In this document: positions 24,100-39,400 of the stretch, in pieces | Numbering within the stretch: position 1 is the stretch's first letter | Layout of the letters: each line of letters begins with the position of its first letter | Origin: Prunella strophiata | Taxonomy: Eukaryota; Chordata; Aves; Passeriformes; Prunellidae | DNA: 64,000 bases | Assembly: GCA_036583965.1 (NCBI GenBank) | Contig: JAZBQD010000034.1 | Location: 6,655,476 to 6,719,475 of the forward strand | Direction of reading: 5' to 3' | Program-made: the position numbers and the translations under genes | The notes under the pieces: model-generated | Seen by the model: only the letters and a program-made list of their open reading frames with translations | Told to the model about the DNA's origin: nothing | Database searches by the model: none

Positions 24100-25861
24100 G
24101 GAGGGAGCCGGGTGTGCCCGCTTGGGACAGGAGGGTGGGTACCTTACGGGTGCTGCTTGTGGCAGAAGGGGGGCCCGACCAGCGCTGTCCCAGCAAGTCG
24201 AGGGTGCCGTCCTGCCTCGGGATGCCGTCCTGGGGTTCCAGGAGCGCGGGCAGCCCTCTGCTCTGGAGGTCCCAGAAACAGGCGAGCCCCTGTATGGCTT
24301 CAGTGTTCTCTGCGGGTACTGCCCATCCCCAAGCCCATCGCTGTGGTGCCTGGTCTGGAAGGTGCCCTCTGGATCACCCAGGGCCTTGGCAGCTGTGTGC
24401 TCTGAGAGTGAGGATGTGGAACTAGAAGCAGTAACACCTCAGGGAGGCTTCTTCAGAGTGGGGCTAAACCTGGGTTGTTGCTGCATTCTGGCTCCCAGCC
24501 CACTCAGGGGCATATTGCAGCTGGGCAGAGCTTCCAGGTGGGCAGAATAAACTCCCTGTGGAAGGAACCTCCTGGTCAGGCACACCCCCTTCCCTGGTGA
24601 CAGTCACAGACAGGTTTGGGGGGAAGCTCAGCCTGTGGCTTTTGCTTTTCTTCTTCCTTTTTCCTACCAAAACAAAGAGAGGAATTCGGTTTCAGCTTCC
24701 ACAGTAGTGTGGAGATGAAGGTGAGGTTAAGAAGAGACTTGTGCGTGGCACAGGACTTGTTCCAGTGGTTGTTGATACCATCTCCCAAAAGTGACATTGC
24801 AGCTTCTCCCTGCTGGGCTCAGATCCCCCTGCTGAGCAGCATTCCCCAGGCTCCAGGTCCCTGGAGTGTCTTTCCTGTCCCCGGTGTGTCTTTGCCATGG
24901 GTACTGAGGAGGAGGTGGAGCTGAAGAAGCTGCTTTGGGGGGGACCTCACCAGCCTGCAGTGAGCTGGATTTAGGGGCGTGTGGGCTGTGGTGCCAAGGC
25001 CATGACTGCTGCTGTGGAAGCTGGGCAATGGAAGGGTAGCCAGGGAGGCTCTTGGATACACATGGAGGCAAGGAAAGCTGTTTTGGGGCCTGGGGAAGCC
25101 CAGCCCCAAATGCAGATGTCTCCTCTGTGCAGTGCCAGAGTTCATTTGGGCTGAGGGGTCGAGCTGTGTCCTGGGAGGGGGCTCTGGTGCAGGAGGGGAG
25201 ATGGGGCAGGGCCAGGGCAGTGTTCCCACTGTCCCACTGCTTTGGGGAGCATCTGGGGGAGCAGAGCTGCCTCCCTGGCTTCAGCACAGCCCATGCTGTC
25301 CCCTGCTCTGTCAGGATGTGTGGGTGCACCCTGTTTGCAGGGTGCACTGCCCTGACAGAGAAAGGTCATGAGCCCTGCTGCCACCAGCAGCCCCTGCACC
25401 GGTCACTGGGGTAGCAGTGTCACTCCAGAGTAGGATGTGCAGGAGCTCAGCAACAAAGAGCATCCCCCCAGAGCAGTATCAAGGACCTGCTGGAAGCTCC
25501 CCATGCCATACTTAGGCTCTCTGTTGGCCAGTGAGCAGGCTGGGATGCTGCCACAGCCACAGGGCTCTTCATCACTTTCTTTCCTCTGTGCCAAAAATAA
25601 GTGCTTCTCTCTCTCTGTGTCTGTGCTGTGCATGGGGGGTGACTCTGGCCCTGAAGGGGAGGAACAGTAACAAGGGAGTTTGGGACAGGTTCTTCCCAGC
25701 TCCTCTGAGGGCCATGTCCAGCCCCAGGAGATGGGGTGCGTGCAGCTCTAGGTGGAGGAGCAGCAAGAGCTCCAGCTGTCAGCGTCACCATCCTTGTGAG
25801 GATGGAGCAGCAGCCTTGAGCGGTGGCGGGACAGTGCCATGACCCGCTGTCCCTCTTGCAG
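24100..25861 (+). other. RNF44: RNF44 intron before first coding exon; nothing else seen
   Basis: About 1.7 kb from the edge of CpG island 2 to the acceptor at 25861 (CTCTTGCAG|AATTC). No exon, repeat or RNA gene was recognised. Confidence 0.5.
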
Positions 25862-25936
25862 AATTCAAGGTGCTGGTGTCTTGCCCTGCCTGGAGCCTGA
25901 GGTCCCGTGTGCCCATCCAGCCTCCCGACGTCACCA

Positions 25937-29169
<3,233 letters not shown>

Positions 29170-31562
29170 GGCTGGGGGGCGCTGTGCCGCACAATTCGCT
29201 AGAGGACAAGGACGCCGGGCTGGGGCGGGGGCTGCTGCCCGCTGCTAGGGCCTGACCCTGCGCTTACCCCCCCTCCCCAAAGCCTCTCCTCGGATGTGGT
29301 GAGCATTGAGCAGTCTGGGCTCCCGGCCAGCCCTCCTCCTCCCCGCCGGGGCACGGACTCAGCCGGACGCCTGCCCGCTGCGCTCCCAGGGCCCCGAATC
29401 GTGTTGTGCTGGAGGTGGGAGGTGCGTGGCCGTGCCCTCTGCGCTCCAAAGACGCTGTTGTTGCTCCATCACTTTCCAGGTCTTTGTACTCTCTTAGGGA
29501 ATTAGTGGTTTTTTCCCTTTGTCACTATTTTTTTTACGATAGTTTTTTCCCCCCTTGTTTCCTTTTCATTTCCGTCATGTTTTTGGTTCCTTGGCCGTTT
29601 GCCCTAGGGGCACGCAGGCGGCTCCTCCCCTCAGCGTTGCTCTCGGAGGACGCGGGGAGGAGACAGGAGGGAGCGCTGCGGGTTTGATGCCGGCAGCACC
29701 CCGGCCCCGGGGACAGCCGGAGGAGGTGGCTGGCGGAGTGTGGCCAAGGTGGGACACCAGCAACCCCGCGGCGTGGCTGGGGCAGAAAGGCAGGAACACG
29801 GGAATGCCTCTGTCCCCGCTCCTGTGCGTAGCCTGGCACGGCCTCTCTCCTGCCTCGGCTGCCCTGGGGAGCCCCAGAGGGCTATGGCTGCTTGGGGTCT
29901 TTTGCCAGTGGGAGGATGGTGCTGGCGCAGCCCTGGCCCCTCTCCCCGTTCATTCCCCTGTGCCTGGCCAGCACAGCTCCCGGGGCCAGGCCGTGTGGCA
30001 TCCCGCAAGGCAGCCAAGCTTGAGGAGGGGTCACCAACCCCGTCCCTAGGGCTTTGGGCATGTGGTGTCCCCGGTGTGCTGCCCGGCCCCCGGCTCCTGC
30101 TCGTATCTCTGTCCCGACGACGTAAATCAAGGTAGCCCCGTGCCCCGTCCTGCTGGCTGGACGGCGCCGTTTCCCCGGCCGTGGGCAGCGAGGGGCCGGC
30201 TGGGCTGCGGCCCCCAGAGCGGGGGGGTTTTATTCGTAACTTCGTGGAGTATTTTCAGTGCTACCCTGGCCTTGGCCCGGCTGGTGCGGGGGAAGCTGTG
30301 AGCGGTCCCCTTGCCACCGTATCCCCTCTGCCCATGCAGGGGCTGGGGGAGAAGCCGCCACGCCGCCGCCCGGCTCCATCAATCCCGCGTGGCCGTTGTT
30401 TTGCATGATTAATTAGCGAGGAGGGTGACGGGAGGCGGTGGCAGGGGTGGTGGTGAGAGCACCGCCCTCCCCTCCCGGCGCGTCGCTGACGCCTGGGAGC
30501 TTCCGAGCGGACGCCAGCCCTATGTAAATGTTCACAAATATGCATGCATGTCTGACCAGCTTGGAACGTGGTCTTGGCTACGTCTAGCCGGCTGTGGGGT
30601 GAGGGGGGTGGGGAGAGGGGTTTTTGTGCTCAGCTGATACTGCCATGCACTGTACTGCACATGTCCGCAACGCCACAGCAGGACCGTGAGACTTTCAGGG
30701 CCGTCCCCGCGGGGTCCGCGCCCGCGGCGGCGGTGTGTGCAAGGGACCGGGGTGGGAGGGGGCGGCTCCCCGCGGGGCGGGGGGCAGGCGCGGGGCTGGC
30801 CCCCGGCGGTGGCTCGGCCGGGTGCGAGGTGAGGGGCCGCGCCTGGCACATGGGTGGGCACGGTGGTGTTCCCCACGCTGAGGGCCAGAGGGCAGTGCCA
30901 GCCACCGGTGGGCCGGCCCCGGACGCTGCCCCCGGTCGGGCGCGGGGGGTGGCGAGCGGTGGGGGGCTACGGGCCAGCTCCCCCTCGCCGCCCTTTCCCA
31001 CCTCTCCGGCGGCCGCCCTCTGTGCGGAGCATCGAGGCCAAGGGCCCCGGCCCGGCGCCACCCGCTCCGCCGTGGCACGGGTGCCGGCACCGCTGGGCTC
31101 GGTGCCCCTTGGGCAGGACCCCGGCCCCTTCCCCGTCCCTCACTCAGTGACAGATAACCAAAGGAGTCCCCGGCTTCGCGCCCCCGGAGACGCCCCCTCC
31201 TCCCCTCCCGCCCTCGCGGTGCCCAGGGAGCCAGGAAAGCCTTACGGTCCTTTGACGGCGACTCGAAAGCTCACAGCTCGTGTGCTGCAGAATTTATTCC
31301 AATGAGCAGCTAAAAGTATCATTTAAAAAAAAATAACAAAAAGAAAAAATGACAAAAAAAAATACTAAAAAACAATTATTTAGGGTGTTTGTGATTGCTG
31401 ACTGCGCTGTAGATACCACTGTTTACCAATGAATTCCTGTGGTGGGATAGTGGACTGTTTACTGTTCTATTATACCAGTCCCCGGGCCCTCCGGTGGGAC
31501 CCCCGCGTTCCCCGCGGCTCCCCGGAAGGTGCTAGGACGTGTGTTCTGTGTTAGAAAGTTTT

Positions 31563-31599
31563 TATATATATATATATATATATAAATATATATATATAA
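31563..31599. repeat. (TA)n microsatellite in the RNF44 3' UTR
   Basis: An almost uninterrupted TA run with one AAA interruption near 31584-31586, followed by a T-run. A shorter related TATATATATG stretch lies near 31780. Confidence 0.9.
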
Positions 31600-31920
31600 T
31601 TTTTTTTGCTCTGTTACTTGCACATTTTACAGTTACCTCATTTTTCCCATGTATGTATTTGAAAAAAGGCTAATATATAGAAAAAAAAGGTTCTTAAAGC
31701 TCTAAAAGTGTTTGTTTTTTTCCATTCCATTGGAATCATATTGGTTTTGTAGCATTTAACATAACTAGTATGTTGTATTATATATATGTGTATTATACTG
31801 ATTGAAATTTTTAACAGATTTGTACTTTTTTTAAAATGAAAGTTGCTAGTTCTGCTTGACCAAGTAGTGCAATCATTATTTTTTTTAATGTTGTGGCTGA
31901 TTTTGAGAGGGATATTCACT

Positions 31921-31926
31921 AATAAA
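31921..31926 (+). terminator. RNF44: poly(A) signal AATAAA of RNF44
   Basis: Canonical hexamer at the end of the AT-rich tail. GC-rich intergenic sequence resumes about 20 bases later, consistent with the transcript end. Confidence 0.7.
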
Positions 31927-31945
31927 TGTATGATGTATACCAACA

Positions 31946-32764
31946 CGCTGGGCCCAGCTCTTGTCTCCACGGGGGCTTGAGGGAAGTGTGGGGGCCAGGG
32001 CTGGGAAGGAGCTGCCACAGCTGGAAGGGCCCTGGAGAGAGGCTTGGAGGAGAGCCCAGGAGAGGCTGAGGGTGGGAGCACGGACTGGTTGGATGCTCTG
32101 CCCCAGCAGGATCTGGTTCTGAGCAGCACCACACACTCCCTCCTTCTCACCTAGCGACCCCTCACAGCTTGCACAGAGATGGGAAAATCCTCCTGGCTGC
32201 TGTCCCGGGACAGCAGAGCTCCCTGGGTGGCTCCAGCCACAGCACTGGGGACACCTTCCACCTCTCCTCCATCCCAACCCTCCAGCATTCCCATGCTGGG
32301 CCAGGGAAGGGGCTATCCCGCTGTTGGAGGGGGATGGAGTGAGATGTGCTTTGAGATTCCTCCCACCCCCTAACCATTCCTGGCTGCAGAGCAGGTCACT
32401 GGAGGAACAGGCTCCTACTGCTGCCTTGGGGCAGTGATGGCACAGCTCCACAGCCCTGGCTGAACCTCTGGCAGGGAGCAGCCTTACAGCTCACCTCCCA
32501 CACCTTTTCCACCTCCCAGCAGCTCCACGAGGGCTGACCCAGCCTCATCAGCTCCCTCCCTCCCTGAGCCCAGAGGAGGTGGCACAGCAGCACCCCCAGC
32601 CCTGCCATCCCCTGTGCTGGGCACACTCTCCTCTCGTGCAACAGCTCCATTGGCACAAAATCACCAGTGTGAGACCAAGAGGCTGAGAGCACCCACAGCT
32701 CTGGGAGCCACAAGTCCCCCAGCAGCTGACCCCCCTCCCTGGGGCAGAAAGCATCAGCACAGAC
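31946..32764. other. Intergenic spacer between convergent RNF44 and FAF2; nothing recognised
   Basis: About 0.8 kb between the two transcript ends. No exon, RNA gene or interspersed repeat was identified on either strand. Confidence 0.5.
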
Positions 32765-32779
32765 ATGCTAGAGGCAGAG

Positions 32780-32785
32780 TTTATT
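32780..32785 (-). terminator. FAF2: poly(A) signal AATAAA of FAF2 (minus strand)
   Basis: TTTATT on the plus strand, about 635 bases past the FAF2 stop. Another TTTATT occurs near 33066, so a shorter 3' UTR is possible. The 3' UTR is therefore about 32765-33416 at its longest. Confidence 0.55.
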
Positions 32786-33340
32786 ACACTACGCAGGCTA
32801 AGAACCCTGGGAAAGGCCCCACATGGGTAAGAATCGAACCAGCTCTTTATCAAAAAGTTAATACTATAGTCAACCCCAATCTCCTTTGGTCATTACAAAG
32901 CAAGAGAAATATTAAAAGAACAGTATTTATACACAGAGGGAAGCTGAAGAGAGTCTGTCCAGCCCTTTCCCCCCACCCCAATCCCAGCACGTTCCGGTGC
33001 TCGGTCTTGTGTCTCTCAGGAGCAGCAGAGTATCAAATCTTCACGAGATGTTGGGTTGCTGGGGTTTTATTATTATTGTCATCAATAAAAGCAATAATTA
33101 CCAAGAGCTGCCATTCCTGTTCCTCCCCAGGGAGGGCAGAGGGGCAACACCAGCTCCCCCCGTGTGCCCCCGGTGCAGGGGATGGCCGTGCGCACGCGTC
33201 CTCTCGCCAGCGCACACACGCAGCACAGCTGGCACAGGCCATGTGGTCTCTGATCCCTCGTTTGTACTCAGTCTTTTAAAAAAAATATTGTATTATAATA
33301 ATAATATGAATTTCTCTTTTCCGTTTTGTGTCTTCTGGAA

Positions 33341-33411
33341 AAAAAACAAAACAAAACAAACAAAAAAAAAAAAAGAAACAACAAAACAAACAAAAACAAA
33401 ACCAAAAAAAG
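33341..33411 (-). repeat. Simple A-rich repeat (U-rich in the FAF2 mRNA) just after the stop codon
   Basis: A-runs broken by single C or G (AAAACAAAACAAAC type) fill about 70 bases and end six bases before the FAF2 stop codon. On the mRNA strand this is a U-tract with scattered G, placed at the very start of the 3' UTR. Confidence 0.85.
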
Positions 33412-33416
33412 AAGTG

Positions 33417-36400
33417 TCAATCGTCCGTGAGGTCCTGCACAAAGAGGACTTCCGTGTGGCTGAGTCCGGCCTCCTGCAGCGTGGGGGGGTTGGGCCACTC
33501 CTCTGTAGGGAGGCAGGGCAGGACACGGCGAGGGAAGTTGGCCTCAATCTGGAACTTCTCAGGGCTTTCTTTTAAGGAGAACAGGAAGTCGTGGATCACC
33601 TGGGAAAGAAGCACAGAAGTAACTGCCAGCTGGGGGAGCAGCGACACAGCCAGAGTGAATCCCTGGCATCGCGCAGGGGAAGGCTCCCAAATTTGCACCA
33701 TCACTGCACTGTAGAGCTGAGACAGCCATTTCCCTGGCACACATGGAACTGGGCTTGGCACAGAGCACTGGGGAGACCAGACACTCTTCCTACACTTTTA
33801 TTTCATAGGAAGCAGTGGCATTGTAGAATGTTAAGGGTTGGAAGGGACCTTAAAAACCATCTAGTCCCACCCTGCCCTGTCATGGGAAGAGACACCTTCC
33901 AGCTTTTCAGGAGGCAAAGAAAGCTTCTTCCATTTTCTCTCCTCTTCCAAGCTGGTGGAACCAGGCCCCACAGCACTCTCCTTTACCAAGGAGCAGCTCT
34001 GCCTGTCAAGGCTCTCAGCAAAGGTCACCATTTGGCAAGTCCAAGGGAAAAAAGCCACCCTCAGGTCTCTTCAGCCCCTTGCTCTGGAGGGCCCCTCAGC
34101 TCTGCCCCAAAGCTCACCGTCAGTGACTGTGTGAAGTGGAATCGCCGCTCCACTCTGGAATCGTTGGGCAGCTTGAAAATGATCTTGACGCTCTCGGGGT
34201 CGTCAGGATGGGGCTCTGGAGGAAGGCATTCCAACTTCCTCTCCTTCTCCTCCTGCAGTGTCTGCAAGGCAAGGAGGGAGCAGGAGCAATGGCTGGGCAC
34301 TCAGCTGACCTTTGTGCCTGTCCCCTGCAGCACAGCTGCTCCAGGAGCCTCGGGAATGCTCAAGCCCCAAGCAAGACAAGCAATTCCTACTGCAGGCCAG
34401 GCATCCCCCAGGACACTGCAGCCCCTCCTGCAATCCCTCTGCTCTCACCTGCCGCCGCCTCTCCTCTGCCAGTTTTTGCTGCTGCACTTCCTCCTCCTTC
34501 TTCTTCTTCCTCTCCCTTTCCTCCTTCTTCTTGCGCTCCTTCTCCTGGTCTGCACGCAAGGATGCCAGATAAGCCTCGTCCTGCTGCTGCCTCAGGACTT
34601 GGGTTTGGTTCCTCTCTTCCCTGCAAACACGAGTGGGAAGCGGTCAGGGCTAACAGGCCCTAAAGTGACACCAGCTCTCCTGCCTGCAATGCCTTTGCTC
34701 CCACTTGGATCCTACTGGCTATTGTCCAAGCTTTCCCTGCAAAGCTCCAGCATGCCAAAGGTGTGCTCCAATTGCACAGAACAGAGTACTCACATCCACC
34801 TTTCAGTGGTAGGATTGTGTGTGACACACATCTGGCTCCCTGGCTATAAGGCTGGCCTGAATTTATGGACTGATGATCCCCCTGGTAAGAGGAGAGCCCA
34901 TAGGGCTGTGTTACAGAACGGCAGGGGCTGAGCTGTGTGCCTACACACGGTGTCTGGAGGGAGGGAGGGGACAGAGCAGAGCCTGCCTCAACACGGTTTG
35001 TGCTGCTGGAGCTCTGGTGCCAGCCTACCTTTCCAGGCGCTCGGACACCAGGTATGTCTGGTTGGCATCCATGATGAACATCAGCTGGTTGATGAGGTCA
35101 TCAGCCTGGATGAGGCCTTCCAGCCGCCCAACCACGGTCATCCTGCGGTCCTTGAGCATGATCACGGCCAGGAACGGGTACGTGTTCTCCCGCAGGGCCT
35201 GGGACACTGAACAGGCACAGACGTCACTGCCCCGGCCACGAGGGCCACCAAGGGCTACAGCACAAGTGTTTCCCATCACTGAGGGCCAAGGAAAGCACCT
35301 TCCCCAGACATTCTCTCTCCCAAGGTAAAAAAGGCCTCAGGCTCCACTTTGAAAATGAAATCCTTAAGTTAGCAAAGGGAGGAAATGCTCTGGGAGCACA
35401 AAGACTGATGGGAAAAAACCCCAAGCTTTCAAGTAACCAAAAAAGGCTCTTCTAACTCAAGCAGGAAGGAAGTAAATGGCTCTGAATGTCCACTGAAAAT
35501 GGGACAAAGCCATGGGTTTAAACTACAGGGAAAGAAACACAGGACAAGTACATGTAAACATTTGCTCAGGTAATTAGGGATGGTTGGACTCTGGAAGAAA
35601 CTGTCAGAGGGGAGATGGCAGTATGTCCACATTGAACATGTCTGAACAAATATAGGATGGCTTTGCTGGAGGCAGGCTCTGTTTGAAGCAGGGAATAGAA
35701 CAGATGATGTGCTTAAGATACTGTTCATATATGGCTGTTGATCCCCTCTTTAAAACACACATGGCACATCATGCAGCTTGGAGCCTTGTTACCAATGGAG
35801 CCCCCCAAACAAAATCAGAGCAGCTCAGGGATTAAATGGAAGGCCATGATCCTTTCCAGCTCTGCTTTCCAGGCTGTGACTCCAAAGCATTGCAGCAATG
35901 AAACAGGAACAAGTCCAAGACTGTCTCCTCAGAGAGCTGTTGTCTCAAGTTGTTGATAACTGGGAGCAGAGCTATGGAGCCAAGAGTGACTCAAAATTAG
36001 CATTTTCCTGACCATGAAACAGAAATGGTGGAAACAACACAGGAGCCATGAAAAGAATTTGGGAAAAGGCTCCACTTGCAGCAAATCCTTACCAAACTGC
36101 TGTCTGGCCAGGAATCAACAGCTCTCAAGCACTGTGGGCTTTTGCAGAGACACAGAGACTGGGTGTGGATTAAGGTGACTGTCTCAGAAAGGGAAAGAAT
36201 GCACCTAACAAGTCCTTCCTGGCCTCAGGCATCAGTGTTAAGGACAGATCTAGTTGGATACTTGTTCCTCCACTCAGTTTATCCCCAGCACACACTCACC
36301 AACTCCCACTGACAAGGCACTGAAAGCAGCCCAAATGCCCACAGCAATGAGCACAGAACTACAACTGCCCAGAAACAGAACGGTGAGGTGAAGATCAGAA

Positions 36401-39400
36401 TGTATTTCCTTGGCATCCAAACCTTTTGAGATATCCCAGGAAACCTACACATAATTCCCCATGCAATCCTGAAATCTCTTTTTTTTGTGCAAGTAGACAA
36501 GAGTGTTTCTCATGTGTAAATTTGTCAAAGAGCATCTGGCTTGTTCCAGAGACAGAAGGGGACAGGCAAAGCTCAGGAGGGACACACTCACCTCTGTATC
36601 CCTCTGGTTTATTGGTTGAGCAGGCCCAGAAGAGCATTCTAGTGTTGATGAGGGTGATGACCTCAGGTGCACACAGTGTATTGCTGGGGGATGAGAAGAG
36701 ACCATGTGAGGGAAGCTGCATTCCAAGTGCAAAGACAGCAGTTTGGGGAATTCTCCTACCTACCGGCAGAACTCATCTGTGTCCTGGTGGTCATCCCCAT
36801 GAAGATAAACCAACAGGAAGCGCAGCTCCCGCTTGGCATCGTTCAGTGCCTTGGCATAAGAGCAGAGGAGGTAAAGTTACACAGGGCAAGGGGAATGCAG
36901 CACCCACAAGGCTTGTGTGACCCAGGCCACTACTCTGCCACTAGAGTGGTTTTAGTGAAGCAGCAGTGGAGGATGGAGCTGTCAGACTTTCTAAATAAGC
37001 CTTTATTTAAGAGGGCTATGGTGGTGTTCTCTCATGTCCTCTCAGGATGTGGCTTTGGGGAACACTGAACTCAGAGTGAAACTGGGTGGGCAATGACATG
37101 GACTGACACCTCAGCTGCCTCACCAGACCCAGCTAGCAGTGAAGAACCTCCTTCACCCCTTGGACTCACAGTGGCCAAAACTGAGCTTTCCCTTGAGCCT
37201 GCACAGGACACAATCTTCAGATCACACCAAATGAAAATTCTATTAAAACAGGTAATAAATAATGCTGCAGGCCCCCCAAAAAACAGACAACAAAGAAAAG
37301 AATCCCTCAGTTTCCACATCCATAGTGTCTGGATTCCACCCACCCAAGAGCATTTTTAACAGAGACCACAGGATAAGTGTACAATATGCTCCCTCTGTTT
37401 TACTGGCACTGAGTTTTGGTAGCCTACCCATTCCACAATTAAGTACTTGAGTTTAGATTCCAGGAATGACAGAGGAGCCTAAAAGAGCTGCAGAGGCAGG
37501 TGAGCTCCATCACTGTGCAGTGTGGAGCAGACAGGCACTGACACTTGTTCCCCAGGCACTTGGGAAGCAGTGCTGATCCAACTGTCTGATGGGATGCTCT
37601 GCAGGAGACCCTGCCCTTGGCCAGGCTGAGAGAAGCTGTGCAAGAGGCAGCGTCCATGGGGATATCCCTCTTCTACAGAGAGCCCCCTTCAAATGTGATA
37701 TATGGAACACTCATCTCCCATAACTTCTTAGGGGCTCCCTCTCAATTTTGAGGCCCTGAACTGGTGTGAAGTTGCACTTGTGATACAAGCCCAGGCAGTT
37801 AATCCCAATTTGGTGAACAGAAGGACAGACTCTGGCACAGCACACCAGTTTATAAAAACAAAGGCAGGATTACAAAGAAAAGCTGTCAGCAGCTACAGAG
37901 TCACACAGACGGTCGAGGAACAGCCAGAGTAGCTTTGCTTTCCAACTTTGCAGGCTTGGCAAACCATCAAGCCTGGCAGACACTGGTTTCCCAATACACT
38001 TGTTCACTAGCTCTCCATTACCCTGTTAAGAGAGTTTGGGGATAAATGCTGGGCTTGTAGATGAAAAGCAATTTTGCCATGTAGGCCCTGACAGCATGTG
38101 GCAAAATCACCACTCCCCAGGATCTAGGCACCAACACATGACACTGACCTGGCTGTAAGTTCCCTGGTAGAAGACAGGGTGTATCCTCCCATATTTTTCC
38201 TCAAACATATGAATAAACGAAATAATGTCACCCACTGGGTCTGTGACCCGACTACGAGGATCAGGGCGTATAAAACGCAGAGCAAACCTAGGAAGGAAGC
38301 AAAGGACACTGGAAATTCAGCTCACTGACTTCTTCAGGCACAGGTTATTTTCTACAGATAGTCACTGGGATTCATAAAGAGGAAAAAAGTCACAGCTGAG
38401 ACCCTTGAACATTTACAATCTGAACCTAAACTGACATCCGCTCCCAACTGATACCACTGCTGCAGAACCAATGAAGATTCATCTCATGCCAGGGATCAGT
38501 AAGGATCCAAATTCTGTGTGATTAAACAGTTCCAGCTTCCTCTGAAGCATCAGGCATAAGTCACACCAACAGCAGGAGGTTTGAAGAATTTAGTCAAAGA
38601 TGGGCTGTTAAAAGCCACACAGTTTTGTCCAGATAACTTTGAAAACTGCATTTCTGCTAATCCAGAACTAACAATTCCAACGTACAAAGAGTTACAGGAA
38701 GAGAACATTACACTATGAGTCCTGTGAAACTGTCATCCTTCTGAAGCTGAAAAAGCTTCACTGCAAGGCAGATATCAGTGTTGTTGAGTTATACTGATGC
38801 ACAGAAGATACACTGAACTTTGGAAATGTCTTTAATGAGGAAAAAAAGTAATACAACAGGGAAAACTGCCAAACCAGGGCAGATGGCAGGACTGCTGGCT
38901 ATTTACCACCACTACCATTCCCTTCTCCCTCTATCAATGCTGTAAAGGAGACAAGGAGAATCAGTGCTTTGGGGCAGTAAAGGGAGAAGAGGCAATAGAC
39001 ACCAAAGGGAATAAAGCAGAGGTGTTTACAGTTTGGGTTTTGCCAAATAACATCCAGGAATTAGGGCAGGTTAACCTGCAGCTCAGCCCAATGGGACATG
39101 ATTCTGATGTTTGTCCAAGAATAGCAAAGAGCTGGGCACTCTTTTGCAGCCCCTTTGTGTGGCACTCACACTGTAAAGCTGAGTGGAGTTACAGATCCAA
39201 TTAAACACTTCATTTACAGAGCTGCAAGGTGCTCTTTTTCTCTGCAGCATTTCTTACTAAACAGCATAGGAACTTCACAAGGCTACAGATAATGCCAGTT
39301 AGGCAAACAAATGGAAAATCTGCCATGAGGCTTAAAGATCTAAGTGATAGAGATCCAGAAAAATTTGAGCTACTGTGTTCCCTCATGCAGTCAATAAGTG

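Larger units (their letters stand above)
29170..31945 (+). other. RNF44: RNF44 3' UTR
   Basis: No new gene begins between the RNF44 stop and the AATAAA at 31921-31926, so about 2.8 kb is assigned to one long 3' UTR. The first 2 kb are GC-rich; from about 31290 it switches abruptly to AT-rich sequence with A-runs, T-runs and a TA repeat. Such an AU-rich end is typical of regulated 3' UTRs, but no specific element is claimed. Earlier poly(A) sites are possible. Confidence 0.65.

Noticed and set aside
22744..24550. Long overlapping open frames on both strands in CpG island 2
   Set aside because: Both strands are open at the same place with Gly/Arg/Pro-rich products, the mark of GC composition rather than coding.
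32825..32840. tRNA B-box-like GGTTCGATTCTTACCC on the minus strand
   Set aside because: The preceding 60 bases do not give an A box, anticodon stem or acceptor stem, so neither a tRNA gene nor a tRNA-derived SINE is supported. It lies in the FAF2 3' UTR.
33591..34931. 446-codon plus-strand open frame
   Set aside because: It is antisense to three FAF2 exons and has no recognisable homology of its own.
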